Source of the DNA: an uncultured Acidobacteriota bacterium
Lineage (GTDB): Bacteria; Acidobacteriota; Blastocatellia; RBC074
Assembly (NCBI GenBank): GCA_902825875.1
Contig: CADECP010000002.1
Span: 186,001 to 250,000 of the forward strand
Reading direction: 5' to 3'
Length of the DNA stretch: 64,000 bases
The notes under the pieces were generated by a model. That model was not told the origin of the DNA. It did no database searches and saw only the letters and a program-made list of their open reading frames with translations. Below are positions 41,209-50,265 of this stretch, in pieces. Position 1 is the first letter of the stretch, and every line of letters begins with the position of its first letter. The position numbers and the translations under genes are program-made.

Positions 41209-41721
41209 TCATTTCGGTTTTTTCAGCAGCCGTTTCCATTTGTCGCTCTCGAAGAACGAGCGAACCTGGTTCAAGGTTTTGGCGGCTTCACGCATTCGGT
41301 CGTCGCTGACACCGACGCCAGTTTTTGCAATCAGCTTATCTTCACGACGGTTCATGACTTCGACGGCCTTTTTGCCTGCCGAAGTCAGTTGCACAAACGG
41401 CGAACGTTTGTGCGCCGGGTTTTCGACGAATTCAACGTATCCGTCGTCAGCCAGTTGGTTCACCAACATCTGCACGTTTTGCCGTGAAACCGAACGATCC
41501 CGCGCCATCTGAGGTACGGTTTGTTCGCCCAGCTTGCTCAACTGCCGCAGAATGCCGCGCAAACCGCCGGACATCACGCCTTGTTGATGAACTTCATCGG
41601 CGACGATTTTCAGTCGGTGAAATAGCTGAACCGTTTCGTTTATCAATTGGTTGAAGGCCGTTTCTTCGGCTTCAACCTGCATTGTTTTGCGTGCGGAGGC
41701 GGACGTTTTTTCTTTGTTCAT
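41209..41721 (-). CDS. MarR-family transcriptional regulator
   Basis: A 170-residue winged-helix protein. The recognition-helix region reads TVPQMARDRSVSRQNVQMLVNQL, followed by a wing (DDGYVEFVENPAHKRSPFVQLT) and a C-terminal dimerisation helix. It is the first gene of a pair with the methyltransferase. Direct repeats TTGTCA/TTGTCG within 41720-41780 (upstream of its start) could be operators, but I cannot confirm them. Confidence 0.9.
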   Translation of the reverse strand: MNKEKTSASARKTMQVEAEETAFNQLINETVQLFHRLKIVADEVHQQGVMSGGLRGILRQLSKLGEQTVPQMARDRSVSRQNVQMLVNQLADDGYVEFVENPAHKRSPFVQLTSAGKKAVEVMNRREDKLIAKTGVGVSDDRMREAAKTLNQVRSFFESDKWKRLLKKPK

Positions 41722-41838
41722 TGTTTGGTTGTCGTCAACGACAAGCAGTTTGTCATTATGACAAGAAACTTGTCAATTTGATTTTCATCTGGCGGGGACA
41801 GTCTTTTGAGGTTTTTCGTTTTCAGTTCGTTGAAGATC

Positions 41839-41881
41839 AAAAAAGGCGGACTTGATCCAAAAAACAAGCCACGCCTTTTTG
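41839..41881 (-). terminator. Intrinsic terminator of the Gfo/Idh gene
   Basis: Arms AAAAAAGGCG (41839-41848) and CGCCTTTTTG (41872-41881), plus inner CTTG/CAAG pairing. On the minus strand the stem ends in TTTTTT. It lies 17 bp past the stop of the oxidoreductase at 41898. Confidence 0.8.
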
Positions 41882-41897
41882 TTTTTTGCGAATAAGC

Positions 41898-43133
41898 TCA
41901 CGGTTTCCAGGTTCCGCGCGCCACAGCCGGTACGAAGTTTTCAATCGCCGCAGGATCGAAAGCGATGGTTCGCTCTTCTTCGGCACTCTTGTACGCGGTC
42001 ATCAACAGTTGCGTGACTTCCAGCCCGTCGTAACAGTTCACTTCGGGTTGCTTGCCATCCAGAAAGCAATTCACGAAGTACCGATTCTCGGCTTCATAAC
42101 CGTATTCGGAAGTTTCATTCGCCACAACCGGCATCAATCCTTGTTCGGCATTTTGTTTTTCAACCAGGTCTTCGCCTGTACTGCCCGTGACTTTGCGGCT
42201 GAAAAACAGATTCAAACTGGTGTTCAGCGAATTGATAAACATCGAATACTCCGGCCCCAATAATTCTGTTGAAAGCCGCAAACCCGGCCCAACGAAGCTC
42301 CACGAAGTCGTCACTTCGGCAATCAGCGGATTGCCTGCGTCGTCAACGTAATGAATCGTTGCGCGCGCAAAATCTTCAGCCGGACGATTTCGATAATCCA
42401 CATCCTTGCTCATGGTTTGCTGCAAGATGTCAGCGTATTCAGGCCGCGACCATTTCAAGCAGGCAATTGTCGCAGAAACTTTGACGGGCTTGATGCTGTT
42501 GCGAGGTTTGGCCGGATCGGTCAGTAGAAAACGAGCGACTTCAACCGAATGGCACATCATATCGTTCAGTACGCCGCCGCCTTGCAACTCGCCTTGCCAA
42601 AACCAAGGGTTATGCGGGCCGCTGTGTTCTTCGGCGCAGCGAGCAATGTACGGACGGCCAGTGATTGCCGCTGCGCGCCGCCACAAAATTTCGCGCCCGC
42701 GTTCGACGCCCGGCTCGAATAATTGATCTTCCAGATAACCGTGCAGCAAATCGGATTCTTCGAGCAACTCGATCACACGTTTGGCTTCGGCGGCGTTGCG
42801 CGCCAGAGGTTTTTCGATGGCAATGCCTTTCAGCGAGCCTTTGCCGGATTTGATCGTCTTGACGATGGCTTCCAGATTTTCAATGCGTTTGTGATTCGGG
42901 CCGCACAGCCAGACGGCGTCAATCGCTGGCGAAGCGACCATTTCTTCGATGGAGTTAAACGCCTGACAATCGCCCACGCGAATTGAGCGCGCCAGCAACG
43001 CCGCTTCTTCTGCGTGAGCCTCGTTCGGACTCCACACGCCCAACACGTCTGCGTCACGAACGGCGATGAAAGATTTGATGTGAAATTTGGTGATGAAACC
43101 GCTGCCAATGAAACCTATGCCCAGCTTTTTCAT
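41898..43133 (-). CDS. Gfo/Idh/MocA-family NAD(P)-dependent oxidoreductase
   Basis: A 411-residue dehydrogenase starting at 43133 behind GAAAGGAAC. The N-terminal Rossmann fold has GFIGSGFI (residues 6-13) and the conserved EKPLARN motif in which Lys is catalytic. The C-terminal half is the Gfo/Idh-type beta-sheet domain. Family members oxidise sugars, inositols or related polyols; the exact substrate is unknown. A metal or active-site His is likely in LNDMMCHSVEVAR. Single gene with terminator. Confidence 0.9.
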   Translation of the reverse strand: MKKLGIGFIGSGFITKFHIKSFIAVRDADVLGVWSPNEAHAEEAALLARSIRVGDCQAFNSIEEMVASPAIDAVWLCGPNHKRIENLEAIVKTIKSGKGSLKGIAIEKPLARNAAEAKRVIELLEESDLLHGYLEDQLFEPGVERGREILWRRAAAITGRPYIARCAEEHSGPHNPWFWQGELQGGGVLNDMMCHSVEVARFLLTDPAKPRNSIKPVKVSATIACLKWSRPEYADILQQTMSKDVDYRNRPAEDFARATIHYVDDAGNPLIAEVTTSWSFVGPGLRLSTELLGPEYSMFINSLNTSLNLFFSRKVTGSTGEDLVEKQNAEQGLMPVVANETSEYGYEAENRYFVNCFLDGKQPEVNCYDGLEVTQLLMTAYKSAEEERTIAFDPAAIENFVPAVARGTWKP

Positions 43134-43260
43134 GATGTTCCTTTCGAGTTTGGATTTTATGGAATGATTTAGACGGCGCGGAGCATGCCGCAAAGCCTGT
43201 GGATCGTAAAGCAAAGACGCTGTAGATTCGCGCGACCAAATTCAGAACTGGAGAAGACAA

Positions 43261-44160
43261 ATGAAAAAACTGTTTGCCGGTTGTTTGCTGGCGCTGTTGG
43301 TGGCAACGGCGAGTTCTGCTCAGCAAAGCAAAACTCAAGTCGTGATGCTCGGCACGGGAACGCCGAACGCCGATCCTGACAAATCCGGCCCGGCGGTCGC
43401 CGTCGTCATCAACGACGTGTCTTACGTGGTGGACGCCGGACCGGGCGTAGTTCGTCGCGCTGCTGCGGCTGCGCGAAACGGCGTCAAAGGATCGTCGGTG
43501 GAAAAACTGCGGCGGCTGTTTTTGACGCACCTGCATTCGGATCACACCGTTGGCTTGCCGGATTTCATTTTTACGCCAGCGGTGTTGGAGCGCGACGCTC
43601 CGTTGGAAATTTACGGCCCGCCGGGAACAAAACGTATGACCGATCTGATCCTGAAAGCATTTTCCGAGGACATCAATCTGCGCTTGAAAGGTTTGGAGCC
43701 GGCCAAACCGCGCGGCTACGACGTGTGGACTCAGGACGTGAAACCCGGCGTGATTTACAAAGACGCCAACGTCACAGTCAAAGCCTTCGCGGTCAATCAC
43801 GGCTCGTGGAAACACGCTTACGGCTATCGGTTTGAATCTGCCGACCGTGTCATTGTGATTTCCGGCGATTGCGCGCCGAGCGAAAGCATCATCGAAGCCT
43901 GCAACGGCTGTGACGTGCTGGTTCACGAAGTCTATTCGACGACAGGCTTCGCGCGCCGTCCGCCGGAATGGCAACGTTACCATTCCAACTTCCATACTTC
44001 GTCGAAAGAGTTGGCGGAGATTGCGGCGAAAGCCAAGCCGAAACTGCTGGTGCTGTATCACCAATTGCTTTGGGGCGCGACAAAGGAGCAATTGCTGGAA
44101 GAAATCGGCAAAGGCTATTCGGGCAAAGTGGCGTTCGGAAATGACCTGGATGTCTACTGA
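43261..44160 (+). CDS. Exported metallo-beta-lactamase-fold hydrolase (RNase Z-like/arylsulfatase-like)
   Basis: A 299-residue protein with a signal peptide (1-20, ending SSAQQ) and the metal motif THLHSDH at 89-95, later NHGSWKHAYGYR, GDCAPSE and a C-terminal LYHQL His. The fold matches RNase Z/AtsA-type MBL proteins, but the signal peptide argues against tRNA processing and for a periplasmic hydrolase. It diverges from the Gfo/Idh gene and converges on the dehydrogenase at 44248-45135 across a palindrome. Confidence 0.88.
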   Translation: MKKLFAGCLLALLVATASSAQQSKTQVVMLGTGTPNADPDKSGPAVAVVINDVSYVVDAGPGVVRRAAAAARNGVKGSSVEKLRRLFLTHLHSDHTVGLPDFIFTPAVLERDAPLEIYGPPGTKRMTDLILKAFSEDINLRLKGLEPAKPRGYDVWTQDVKPGVIYKDANVTVKAFAVNHGSWKHAYGYRFESADRVIVISGDCAPSESIIEACNGCDVLVHEVYSTTGFARRPPEWQRYHSNFHTSSKELAEIAAKAKPKLLVLYHQLLWGATKEQLLEEIGKGYSGKVAFGNDLDVY

Positions 44161-44169
44161 CAGAAAATC

Positions 44170-44242
44170 AAAAGGCAAATATCAAAAAGCAAAAATGGTC
44201 GTTGTTATTGGGCGGACTTTTCACTTTTGATATTTGCCTTTT
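44170..44242. repeat. 18-bp AT-rich inverted repeat between convergent genes
   Basis: Arms AAAAGGCAAATATCAAAA (44170-44187) and its perfect complement (44225-44242). It fills the 87-bp gap between two convergent stops and could serve as a bidirectional terminator. Confidence 0.82.
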
Positions 44243-44247
44243 GCCTT

Positions 44248-45135
44248 TTACAGCCCGGCCATCTTCTCAAAAATCCGAACCAGGCTTTGCGTGCCGTCAT
44301 CGCCGCGGCCTTCGGCTTCGACGGCGGCGAGCATTTGATGAGCCAGCGCCGCCGCTGGCAAAGGCGTGCTGTTGGAACTGGCCGCGCCTAAAACCAGCCG
44401 CAAATCTTTCTGTTGCAGTTTGACCATAAACGCCGGTTTGAAATCGCGCTCGATCATCTTTTTGCCTAGAACTTCCAGCGACCACGAATTCGCCGCGCCG
44501 CCGGTCAAGGCTTGATGCAATGTAGCGAGATCAAGCCCGGCTTTGGCTCCGAAAGTCAGGGCTTCGCAAACCGACAGCAAATTGACGGCGGTCATAATCT
44601 GGTTGCAGAGTTTGGCTGATTGGCCGTTGCCCGCCACGCCAAAGTGCGTGATGCGTTTGCCCATTGCTTCCAGCACTGGTCGGGCGCGTTCCAGAGCTTC
44701 GGTTTCGCCGCCGACCATAATCGTCAGCGTGCCTTCGATGGCGCCTTTTTCTCCGCCAGAGACCGGCGCGTCCAGCCACGAACAGTTTTTGGCTTTGGCT
44801 TCGGCGGCGAGTTCGCGCGTGACTTCGGGCGAAATGGTGCTCATATCAATAATTATCGAGCCGGGTTTGGCAGCGGTGAAAATTCCTTGCTCACAGCGAC
44901 AGACAGCGACGACATCCGGCGAATCCGTAACCATTGTGATGATGACATCGCTGGCCGCTGCGACTTCGGCGGCGGTTTGCACAGCGCGGACTTTGCCGAG
45001 CGACGAGTTTTCAGCCGCGAACTTTTCGGCTTTGCCGGGCGTGCGCGTGGCGACGGTCAGCTCGAATCCAGCGCGCAACAGATTGCGAGCTTGCGGCGCG
45101 CCCATAATGCCCAAGCCAATAAAACCAACTTGCAT
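44248..45135 (-). CDS. Beta-hydroxyacid dehydrogenase (3-hydroxyisobutyrate dehydrogenase/tartronate semialdehyde reductase family)
   Basis: A 295-residue NAD(P)-dependent enzyme. It has the N-terminal GFIGLGIMG dinucleotide site (residues 4-12), the substrate-binding DAPVSGGEKGA motif, and the catalytic-Lys segment GNGQSAKLCNQIM. These three are diagnostic of the family, but the sequence alone does not separate 3-hydroxyisobutyrate, tartronate semialdehyde and glyoxylate/succinic semialdehyde substrates. Normal length. The start is preceded by GGAGCAAATTC. Confidence 0.92.
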   Translation of the reverse strand: MQVGFIGLGIMGAPQARNLLRAGFELTVATRTPGKAEKFAAENSSLGKVRAVQTAAEVAAASDVIITMVTDSPDVVAVCRCEQGIFTAAKPGSIIIDMSTISPEVTRELAAEAKAKNCSWLDAPVSGGEKGAIEGTLTIMVGGETEALERARPVLEAMGKRITHFGVAGNGQSAKLCNQIMTAVNLLSVCEALTFGAKAGLDLATLHQALTGGAANSWSLEVLGKKMIERDFKPAFMVKLQQKDLRLVLGAASSNSTPLPAAALAHQMLAAVEAEGRGDDGTQSLVRIFEKMAGL

Positions 45136-45310
45136 GAATTTGCTCCTTCAATTGACGGGAATGAATTGCCCGGCCAAGATGCCACACGCCAAACCGCGAC
45201 AGCAAGCAATGGGCTGTGCTAAAGTCAGCGCCTCGCAAATCAGAGCAATTCTCAAAACCACAAAGCAGTAACTCAACGCGGGCGAAGCGTCGCCCAAAGG
45301 AGAAACTTCC

Positions 45311-46453
45311 ATGCAGCGTCGTCAGTTGTTGAAAGCTGTCGCCAGCGCCGGGTTGGGAGCGGTGTGCGCTCCGATGGTCAATCGTGGCAGGTTTAGTTTG
45401 TTTGCCAATTCGCCAGTCGAGTATTCGGCGAAAGCGATTGAATTGGTTCAGCGATCGGTCGTTATTGATATGCTCAGCCCGTTCAAGATCAGTTCTTCGC
45501 CGTGGTTGAGCAGCCCGGACACTTTCAAGCAAGCAGACTTTCAACGCTTCAAAGATTCCAGCATCAACGTTTTTCACATCGCGGTTGGAACGGGCGGCCC
45601 CGAAGCTCACATGAACACGCTGAAGTACGTTGCTTCGTGGGATAGCTTCATCGCCAACCACGATCAATGGTTGATGCGCGTTGACAGCGCTGACGATCTG
45701 AATCGCGTGAAAGCTTCGGGCAAAGTCGGCGTGTTGATCGGCGTGCAAAACTCTGAACACTTTCGCACTCCAGCCGACGTGGATTTGTTTTACGCTCTTG
45801 GCCAGCGAGTTTCGCAACTGACTTACAACACGCGAAATATGATCGGCAACGGTTCGACCGAACGACGTGACGAAGGCGTCAGCGATTTCGGCGTGGCCAT
45901 CATCGAACGCATGAACAAACTGGGAATGGCTGTGGATGTTTCGCATTGCGGAGACAAAACCACGCTGGACGCTTTCGACATTTCCAAAAAGCCTGTGCTG
46001 ATTACGCATTCCAATTGTCGAGCGTTGGCTCCTGGCCATCCGCGCTGCAAAACCGACGAAGCGATCAAAAAGATGGGCGCGGCTGGCAGCGTCATGGGAA
46101 TCACAGGTGTGCGAATGTTCGTCAAAAACGAAGAGCCGACGACCATCGAAGATTACCTCAACCATTTCGATCACGTTCGTAAACTGGTCGGCTCGGAACA
46201 TCTGGGCGTCGGCAGCGACATTGATCTGGATGGTTATGACGACATGCCCGAAGCCGAAAACAAACGGCTGCGCGCCGGGTACAAGGGCAGTTACGGTTTC
46301 CGCGACAAGATAGACATCGAAGGCGTAGATCATCCCAAACGAATGTTCGATCTGACGGAAGGTTTCATCCGTCGCAAATACAGCGACAAAGAAATAGAAA
46401 TGATTCTTGGCGGCAACTTCAAACGAGTGTTGTCGCAAATCTGGACTGTGTGA
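45311..46453 (+). CDS. M19 (membrane dipeptidase)-like protein with altered metal site
   Basis: A 380-residue protein with an RR-type export signal (MQRRQLLKAVASAGLG). The M19 fold is recognisable from VDVSHCGDKT (H212), LITHSNCRAL (H233) and HLGVGSDIDLDG. Two expected ligands look lost: the N-terminal HxD motif (normally like DGHND) reads IDMLSPF at about 52-58, and the bridging Glu in GVEGG is Gln (GVQNSE, Q146). It may therefore be a diverged hydrolase or a non-catalytic binding protein. First gene of a four-gene exported peptidase island. Confidence 0.85.
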   Translation: MQRRQLLKAVASAGLGAVCAPMVNRGRFSLFANSPVEYSAKAIELVQRSVVIDMLSPFKISSSPWLSSPDTFKQADFQRFKDSSINVFHIAVGTGGPEAHMNTLKYVASWDSFIANHDQWLMRVDSADDLNRVKASGKVGVLIGVQNSEHFRTPADVDLFYALGQRVSQLTYNTRNMIGNGSTERRDEGVSDFGVAIIERMNKLGMAVDVSHCGDKTTLDAFDISKKPVLITHSNCRALAPGHPRCKTDEAIKKMGAAGSVMGITGVRMFVKNEEPTTIEDYLNHFDHVRKLVGSEHLGVGSDIDLDGYDDMPEAENKRLRAGYKGSYGFRDKIDIEGVDHPKRMFDLTEGFIRRKYSDKEIEMILGGNFKRVLSQIWTV

Positions 46454-46516
46454 ACCAATCCATCTCAAGGAGTTGTTCATGTTGCTGGGCAACACCTGGA
46501 AACAATGAAAACTTGT

Positions 46517-46539
46517 GGGACAGGTTCTGAACCTGTCCC
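46517..46539. repeat. Family B-like palindrome (GGGACAGGTTC)
   Basis: A perfect 11-bp arm pair around a single central base, 24 bp upstream of the S9 peptidase start. The outer GGGACA matches family B, but the interior is GC-richer. Confidence 0.75.
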
Positions 46540-46562
46540 CTCCCATTTCTGAGGAGGAACCT

Positions 46563-48647
46563 ATGCGACAAAGCGTGATTCGTTTTTCAATCGTGTTCAG
46601 TTTGTTGATTGTTTGTTTGGTTTCAGCAGAAGCGCAATCCAAACGACTGACCGTCAATGATGTGTTCAACCTGGAAGTAGTTTCCGATCCCCAGATTTCG
46701 CCGGACGGAAAGCAGGTAGTTTATGTGCGGCAATTTGCCGAAATAATGTCTGATCGTCGGTTGTCGAATCTGTGGATCGTCAATTCCGATGGCACAAATC
46801 ATCGTCCGCTGACGACAGGGAATTATGGAGACTTTTCACCGCGTTGGTCGCCGGACGGGAAACAGCTTGCGTACATTTCCAGCCGCGACGGTCAGGCGCA
46901 GATTTATCGCCGCTGGATGGACACGGGCGAAACCGCCAAGCTGACCAACCTGACTCAAGCGCCGAGCGGATTGAACTGGTCGCCCGATGGCAAATGGCTG
47001 TCGTTTGCGATGCTGGTTCCCGAAGCTCCGGCTTCAATTATCAAAATGCCCGCGGCGCCCGAAGGCGCAAAGTGGGCGGAACCGGCAAAGGTGATTGATC
47101 GGCTGGTTTATCGCTACAACGGCGTTGGCTACTTGAAGCCGGGTTACAACCATTTGTTCGTGTTGCCTGCCGAAGGCGGCACTCCACGACAGATTTCCAG
47201 CGGTAAGTTTCAGCACGGCGGCGGACAGGTTTGGGGAGCGAGCGATGCCGTTTGGACTCCGGACGGCAAGTCGCTGCTGATTTCCATCAACCGCAATGAC
47301 AACTACGAAATCGAAGCGCGCGACACGGATGTTGTCGAATACTCCGTCGCTGACGGCGCAGTCAAAAAGCTCACCAGCCGCAAAGGCCCCGACGGCAATC
47401 CGCAAATTTCGCCGGATGGAAAGTGGATCGCTTACTTGGGCTTTGAAGACAAGTTTCAGGGTTATCAAGTGACTCGGCTGTCTGTGATGGCGCGCGACGG
47501 CAGCGGAGCAAAAACTCTCTCCGGTGATTTTGACCGCGACGTGGCCAATCATCGCTGGGCGGCGGATGGCAGCGGCCTTTACTTCCTGTCCAGCAGCGAA
47601 GGCAACACCGGGCTGCATTTCATGGCGCTGGACGGCAAGGTCAAAAAGCTGTTCGACAACGTGGGCAGCGGAACCAGTGCTTACGGCGGAGCCGGTGCTT
47701 TTTCGCTTTCCAAAACCGGAGCTTTCGCTGTCACGCTGTGCAGCACGTCGAACCCAGGCGACATCGCCGCCGGAACTTTGGCTAATCCCGCAGCGGTCAA
47801 AACGTTGACTGCCGTCAACGAAGACCTCTTTGCCGGAAAGCAAATCGGCGCGGTTGAAGAAATCTGGTACAACTCGTCGAAAGACAATCGCAAGATTCAG
47901 GGTTGGATTATCAAACCGCCGAACTTCGATGCGTCGAAAAAGTATCCGCTGATTTTGGAAATTCACGGCGGGCCTTTTGCCGATTACGGATTCCGCTTCG
48001 ACCTGGAAAAACAGATGATGGCGGCCAGCGGTTACATTGTGCTGTATACGAATCCGCGCGGTTCAACCAGCTACGGCCAGGAATTCGGTAACCTGATTCA
48101 TCACGCTTATCCGGGCGATGATTTCTTTGACCTGAATTCGGGCGTGGATGCGGTCGTGGCGAAAGGTTACGTTGACACCGATCAGCTTTATGTGACCGGC
48201 GGCAGCGGCGGCGGAGTTTTGACTTGCTGGATGATCGGGCGTTCGACGCGATTTCGCGCGGCGGTGACGGTTTATCCGGTCATCAATTGGTACAGCTTTG
48301 TGCTGACTTCTGACATTGGCAATTGGACGGTCAACCACTGGTTTCCGGGTTTCCCTTGGGACAACGTCGAGCATTACGAAAAGCGCAATCTGCTTTCGGT
48401 CGTCAAAAACGTCAAAACGCCGACAATGGTTTTGACCGGCGAAGAAGATTGGCGAACGCCTATGTCGGATTCCGAACAGTATTATCAGGCGTTGAAGTTG
48501 CTGGGCGTCGAAAGTGTGCTGGTTCGCGTGCCAAACGAACCGCACGGCATTTCAGTTCGACCGAGCCATCACATGTCGAAGATGTTGCACATCATCGGCT
48601 GGTTCGATCAGCACAGAAAACTAGCGACGCAGCAGGCTGCGCGATAA
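46563..48647 (+). CDS. S9-family serine peptidase (prolyl oligopeptidase/acylaminoacyl peptidase type)
   Basis: A 694-residue exported protein starting at 46563 after GAGGAGG. A signal peptide (1-25, ends SAEAQ) is followed by an N-terminal beta-propeller with TolB-like repeats (SPDGKQVVY, SPDGKQLAY, SPDGKWL) and a C-terminal alpha/beta-hydrolase domain. The nucleophile is Ser in GGSGGG, with Asp in TGEEDWRTP and His in NEPHGI completing the triad. It would degrade peptides outside the cytoplasm, fitting with the flanking M20 and M19-like genes. Confidence 0.94.
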   Translation: MRQSVIRFSIVFSLLIVCLVSAEAQSKRLTVNDVFNLEVVSDPQISPDGKQVVYVRQFAEIMSDRRLSNLWIVNSDGTNHRPLTTGNYGDFSPRWSPDGKQLAYISSRDGQAQIYRRWMDTGETAKLTNLTQAPSGLNWSPDGKWLSFAMLVPEAPASIIKMPAAPEGAKWAEPAKVIDRLVYRYNGVGYLKPGYNHLFVLPAEGGTPRQISSGKFQHGGGQVWGASDAVWTPDGKSLLISINRNDNYEIEARDTDVVEYSVADGAVKKLTSRKGPDGNPQISPDGKWIAYLGFEDKFQGYQVTRLSVMARDGSGAKTLSGDFDRDVANHRWAADGSGLYFLSSSEGNTGLHFMALDGKVKKLFDNVGSGTSAYGGAGAFSLSKTGAFAVTLCSTSNPGDIAAGTLANPAAVKTLTAVNEDLFAGKQIGAVEEIWYNSSKDNRKIQGWIIKPPNFDASKKYPLILEIHGGPFADYGFRFDLEKQMMAASGYIVLYTNPRGSTSYGQEFGNLIHHAYPGDDFFDLNSGVDAVVAKGYVDTDQLYVTGGSGGGVLTCWMIGRSTRFRAAVTVYPVINWYSFVLTSDIGNWTVNHWFPGFPWDNVEHYEKRNLLSVVKNVKTPTMVLTGEEDWRTPMSDSEQYYQALKLLGVESVLVRVPNEPHGISVRPSHHMSKMLHIIGWFDQHRKLATQQAAR

Positions 48648-48653
48648 ACATTC

Positions 48654-48726
48654 GTGTCAGTAGCCCGCGCGTAAGCAAGGGCTGGTTCAAGCTTCAAGCC
48701 CTTGCTTACGCGCGGGCTACTGACAC
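48654..48726. repeat. Palindromic intergenic element, family A, copy 4 (symmetrical)
   Basis: The arms GTGTCAGTAGCCCGCGCG and their complement extend through GTAAGCAAGGGCT on both sides, so both halves are the CGCG-type variant, unlike copies 1-3. It lies between the S9 peptidase and the M20 amidohydrolase. Confidence 0.88.
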
Positions 48727-48758
48727 GATCAAGCTAATGAACACTGAGGACTCAAATA

Positions 48759-50105
48759 ATGATTGGTAGAAAACTGTTTCTAGCGGCGATGTGCTGCCTA
48801 ACGTTGGTGGTTACGGCGAAGGCTCAATCGTCGAAGATTGACGATCTGTTGAACTCTGAAACCGCCAAGTTGGTCGAGACATACAAAATGCTACACGCTG
48901 CGCCGGAGCTTTCCGGTAAGGAAGAAAAGACTTCGGCGTTTGTCGCCAAAGAGCTTCGTGCGTTGGGTTACGAAGTCACCGAACGCATCGGCAAATACGA
49001 CCAGCCGGGCGTTATTGGTTATGGAGTTGTCGGCTTGCTGAAGAACGGCGCTGGTCCAACGGTTTTAGTTCGCGCTGATATGGACGCGCTGCCTGTTGAA
49101 GAAAAAACAGGATTGCCTTATGCCAGCAAAGTCAAAACCAAAAACGATGCCGGTCAGGAAGTCAGCGTCATGCACGCTTGTGGGCACGACACGCACATCG
49201 CTTCATTTCTGACGACGGCCAAAATCCTGGCCTTGTTGAAATCGCAATGGAAAGGCACGTTGATGTTGGTGGCTCAACCGGCAGAGGAAACCATCGGCGG
49301 AGCCAAAGCGATGGTCAACGACGGTTTGTACACGCGCTTTCCGAAGCCGGATTACCTGTTGGGATTGCACGCTTGGGGATCGGCAGCCGGAACAGTCGGG
49401 TATGTGCCGGGTTACTTTATGGCCAGCGCCGATTCCGTGGACATCACCGTGCGCGGCGTCGGCGGTCACGGTTCGCGTCCCGAAGCGACGAAAGACCCTG
49501 TGGTTGTCGCCGCCCAAATCGTGATGGCTTTGCAAACCATTGTGAGCCGCGAAATCTCGCCGCTTGATCCGGCAGTTGTGACTGTCGGTTCAATTCATGG
49601 TGGAACCAAGCACAATATCATTTCCGACGAAGTCCATCTGCAATTGACCGTCAGAAGTTACAAAGCCGAAGTGCGAAAGAACTTGCTGACGGCGATTGAG
49701 CGCATCGCAAAAGGCGTTGCGCTGACAGCAGGCATTCCCGAACGCTTGGCGCCAATCGTCAAATTCAGTCCGTCGTACGCTCCGGCGACTTACAACGATC
49801 CGGCGCTGACGGCTCGAATGGGCGCCGTGCTGGAAAAAACGCTTGGCAAAGATAAAGTCACCAAAGCCGATCCGGTGATGGGCAGCGAAGACTTCGGCTT
49901 TTTCGGATTGGACAATCACCAGATTCCGGGCTTTTACTTTTTCATCGGAGTGTTTTCGCCGGAGCAGGTCGCCGAAAGTCAGCGAACCGGTGTTCCCTTG
50001 CCAAGCAATCATTCCAGTTCATTTGCACCACCGAACCCAGAACCGACGCTGACAACCGGCGTCAAGGCGATGACTTCGCTGGTGCTGGATTTGATGAAGA
50101 AGTAA
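48759..50105 (+). CDS. Exported M20-family amidohydrolase/aminoacylase
   Basis: A 448-residue protein with a signal peptide (1-22, ending VTAKAQ). Metal and catalytic motifs of the M20D group are present: ADMDALPVEE, MHACGHDTHIA, QPAEETIGG, and a late SEDFGFF. A dimerisation domain lies between them (VGGHGSRPE). Such enzymes hydrolyse N-acyl amino acids, hippurate-like amides or amino-acid conjugates. It sits 111 bp after the S9 peptidase, separated by a family A palindrome. Confidence 0.93.
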   Translation: MIGRKLFLAAMCCLTLVVTAKAQSSKIDDLLNSETAKLVETYKMLHAAPELSGKEEKTSAFVAKELRALGYEVTERIGKYDQPGVIGYGVVGLLKNGAGPTVLVRADMDALPVEEKTGLPYASKVKTKNDAGQEVSVMHACGHDTHIASFLTTAKILALLKSQWKGTLMLVAQPAEETIGGAKAMVNDGLYTRFPKPDYLLGLHAWGSAAGTVGYVPGYFMASADSVDITVRGVGGHGSRPEATKDPVVVAAQIVMALQTIVSREISPLDPAVVTVGSIHGGTKHNIISDEVHLQLTVRSYKAEVRKNLLTAIERIAKGVALTAGIPERLAPIVKFSPSYAPATYNDPALTARMGAVLEKTLGKDKVTKADPVMGSEDFGFFGLDNHQIPGFYFFIGVFSPEQVAESQRTGVPLPSNHSSSFAPPNPEPTLTTGVKAMTSLVLDLMKK

Positions 50106-50116
50106 GAATTCAACTC

Positions 50117-50208
50117 TCACCGCAGAGGCGCTGAGAACGCAAAGGACGCGCGGAGGTGTTCCTAAAAACTCTGCGAAAGCTCTGCGACCCTCTGCGCCTT
50201 TGCGGTGA
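50117..50208. repeat. CTCTGCG-type inverted repeat
   Basis: Arms TCACCGCAGAGGCGC (50117-50131) and GCGCCTTTGCGGTGA (50194-50208) have one mismatch. The interior carries three further CTCTGCG/ACTCTGCG units. It occupies most of the spacer before the beta-lactamase-like gene. Confidence 0.75.
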
Positions 50209-50265
50209 AAAAAAAACGATCATTGATCTGCGTTTTATTGGGAACTCAACTTTTCTGGAGACAGC

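Noticed and set aside
45011-46669. 552-codon open frame on the minus strand
   Set aside because: It is antisense to two well-supported genes (dehydrogenase and M19-like), lacks a family match and a ribosome site, and reflects the codon bias of the sense genes.
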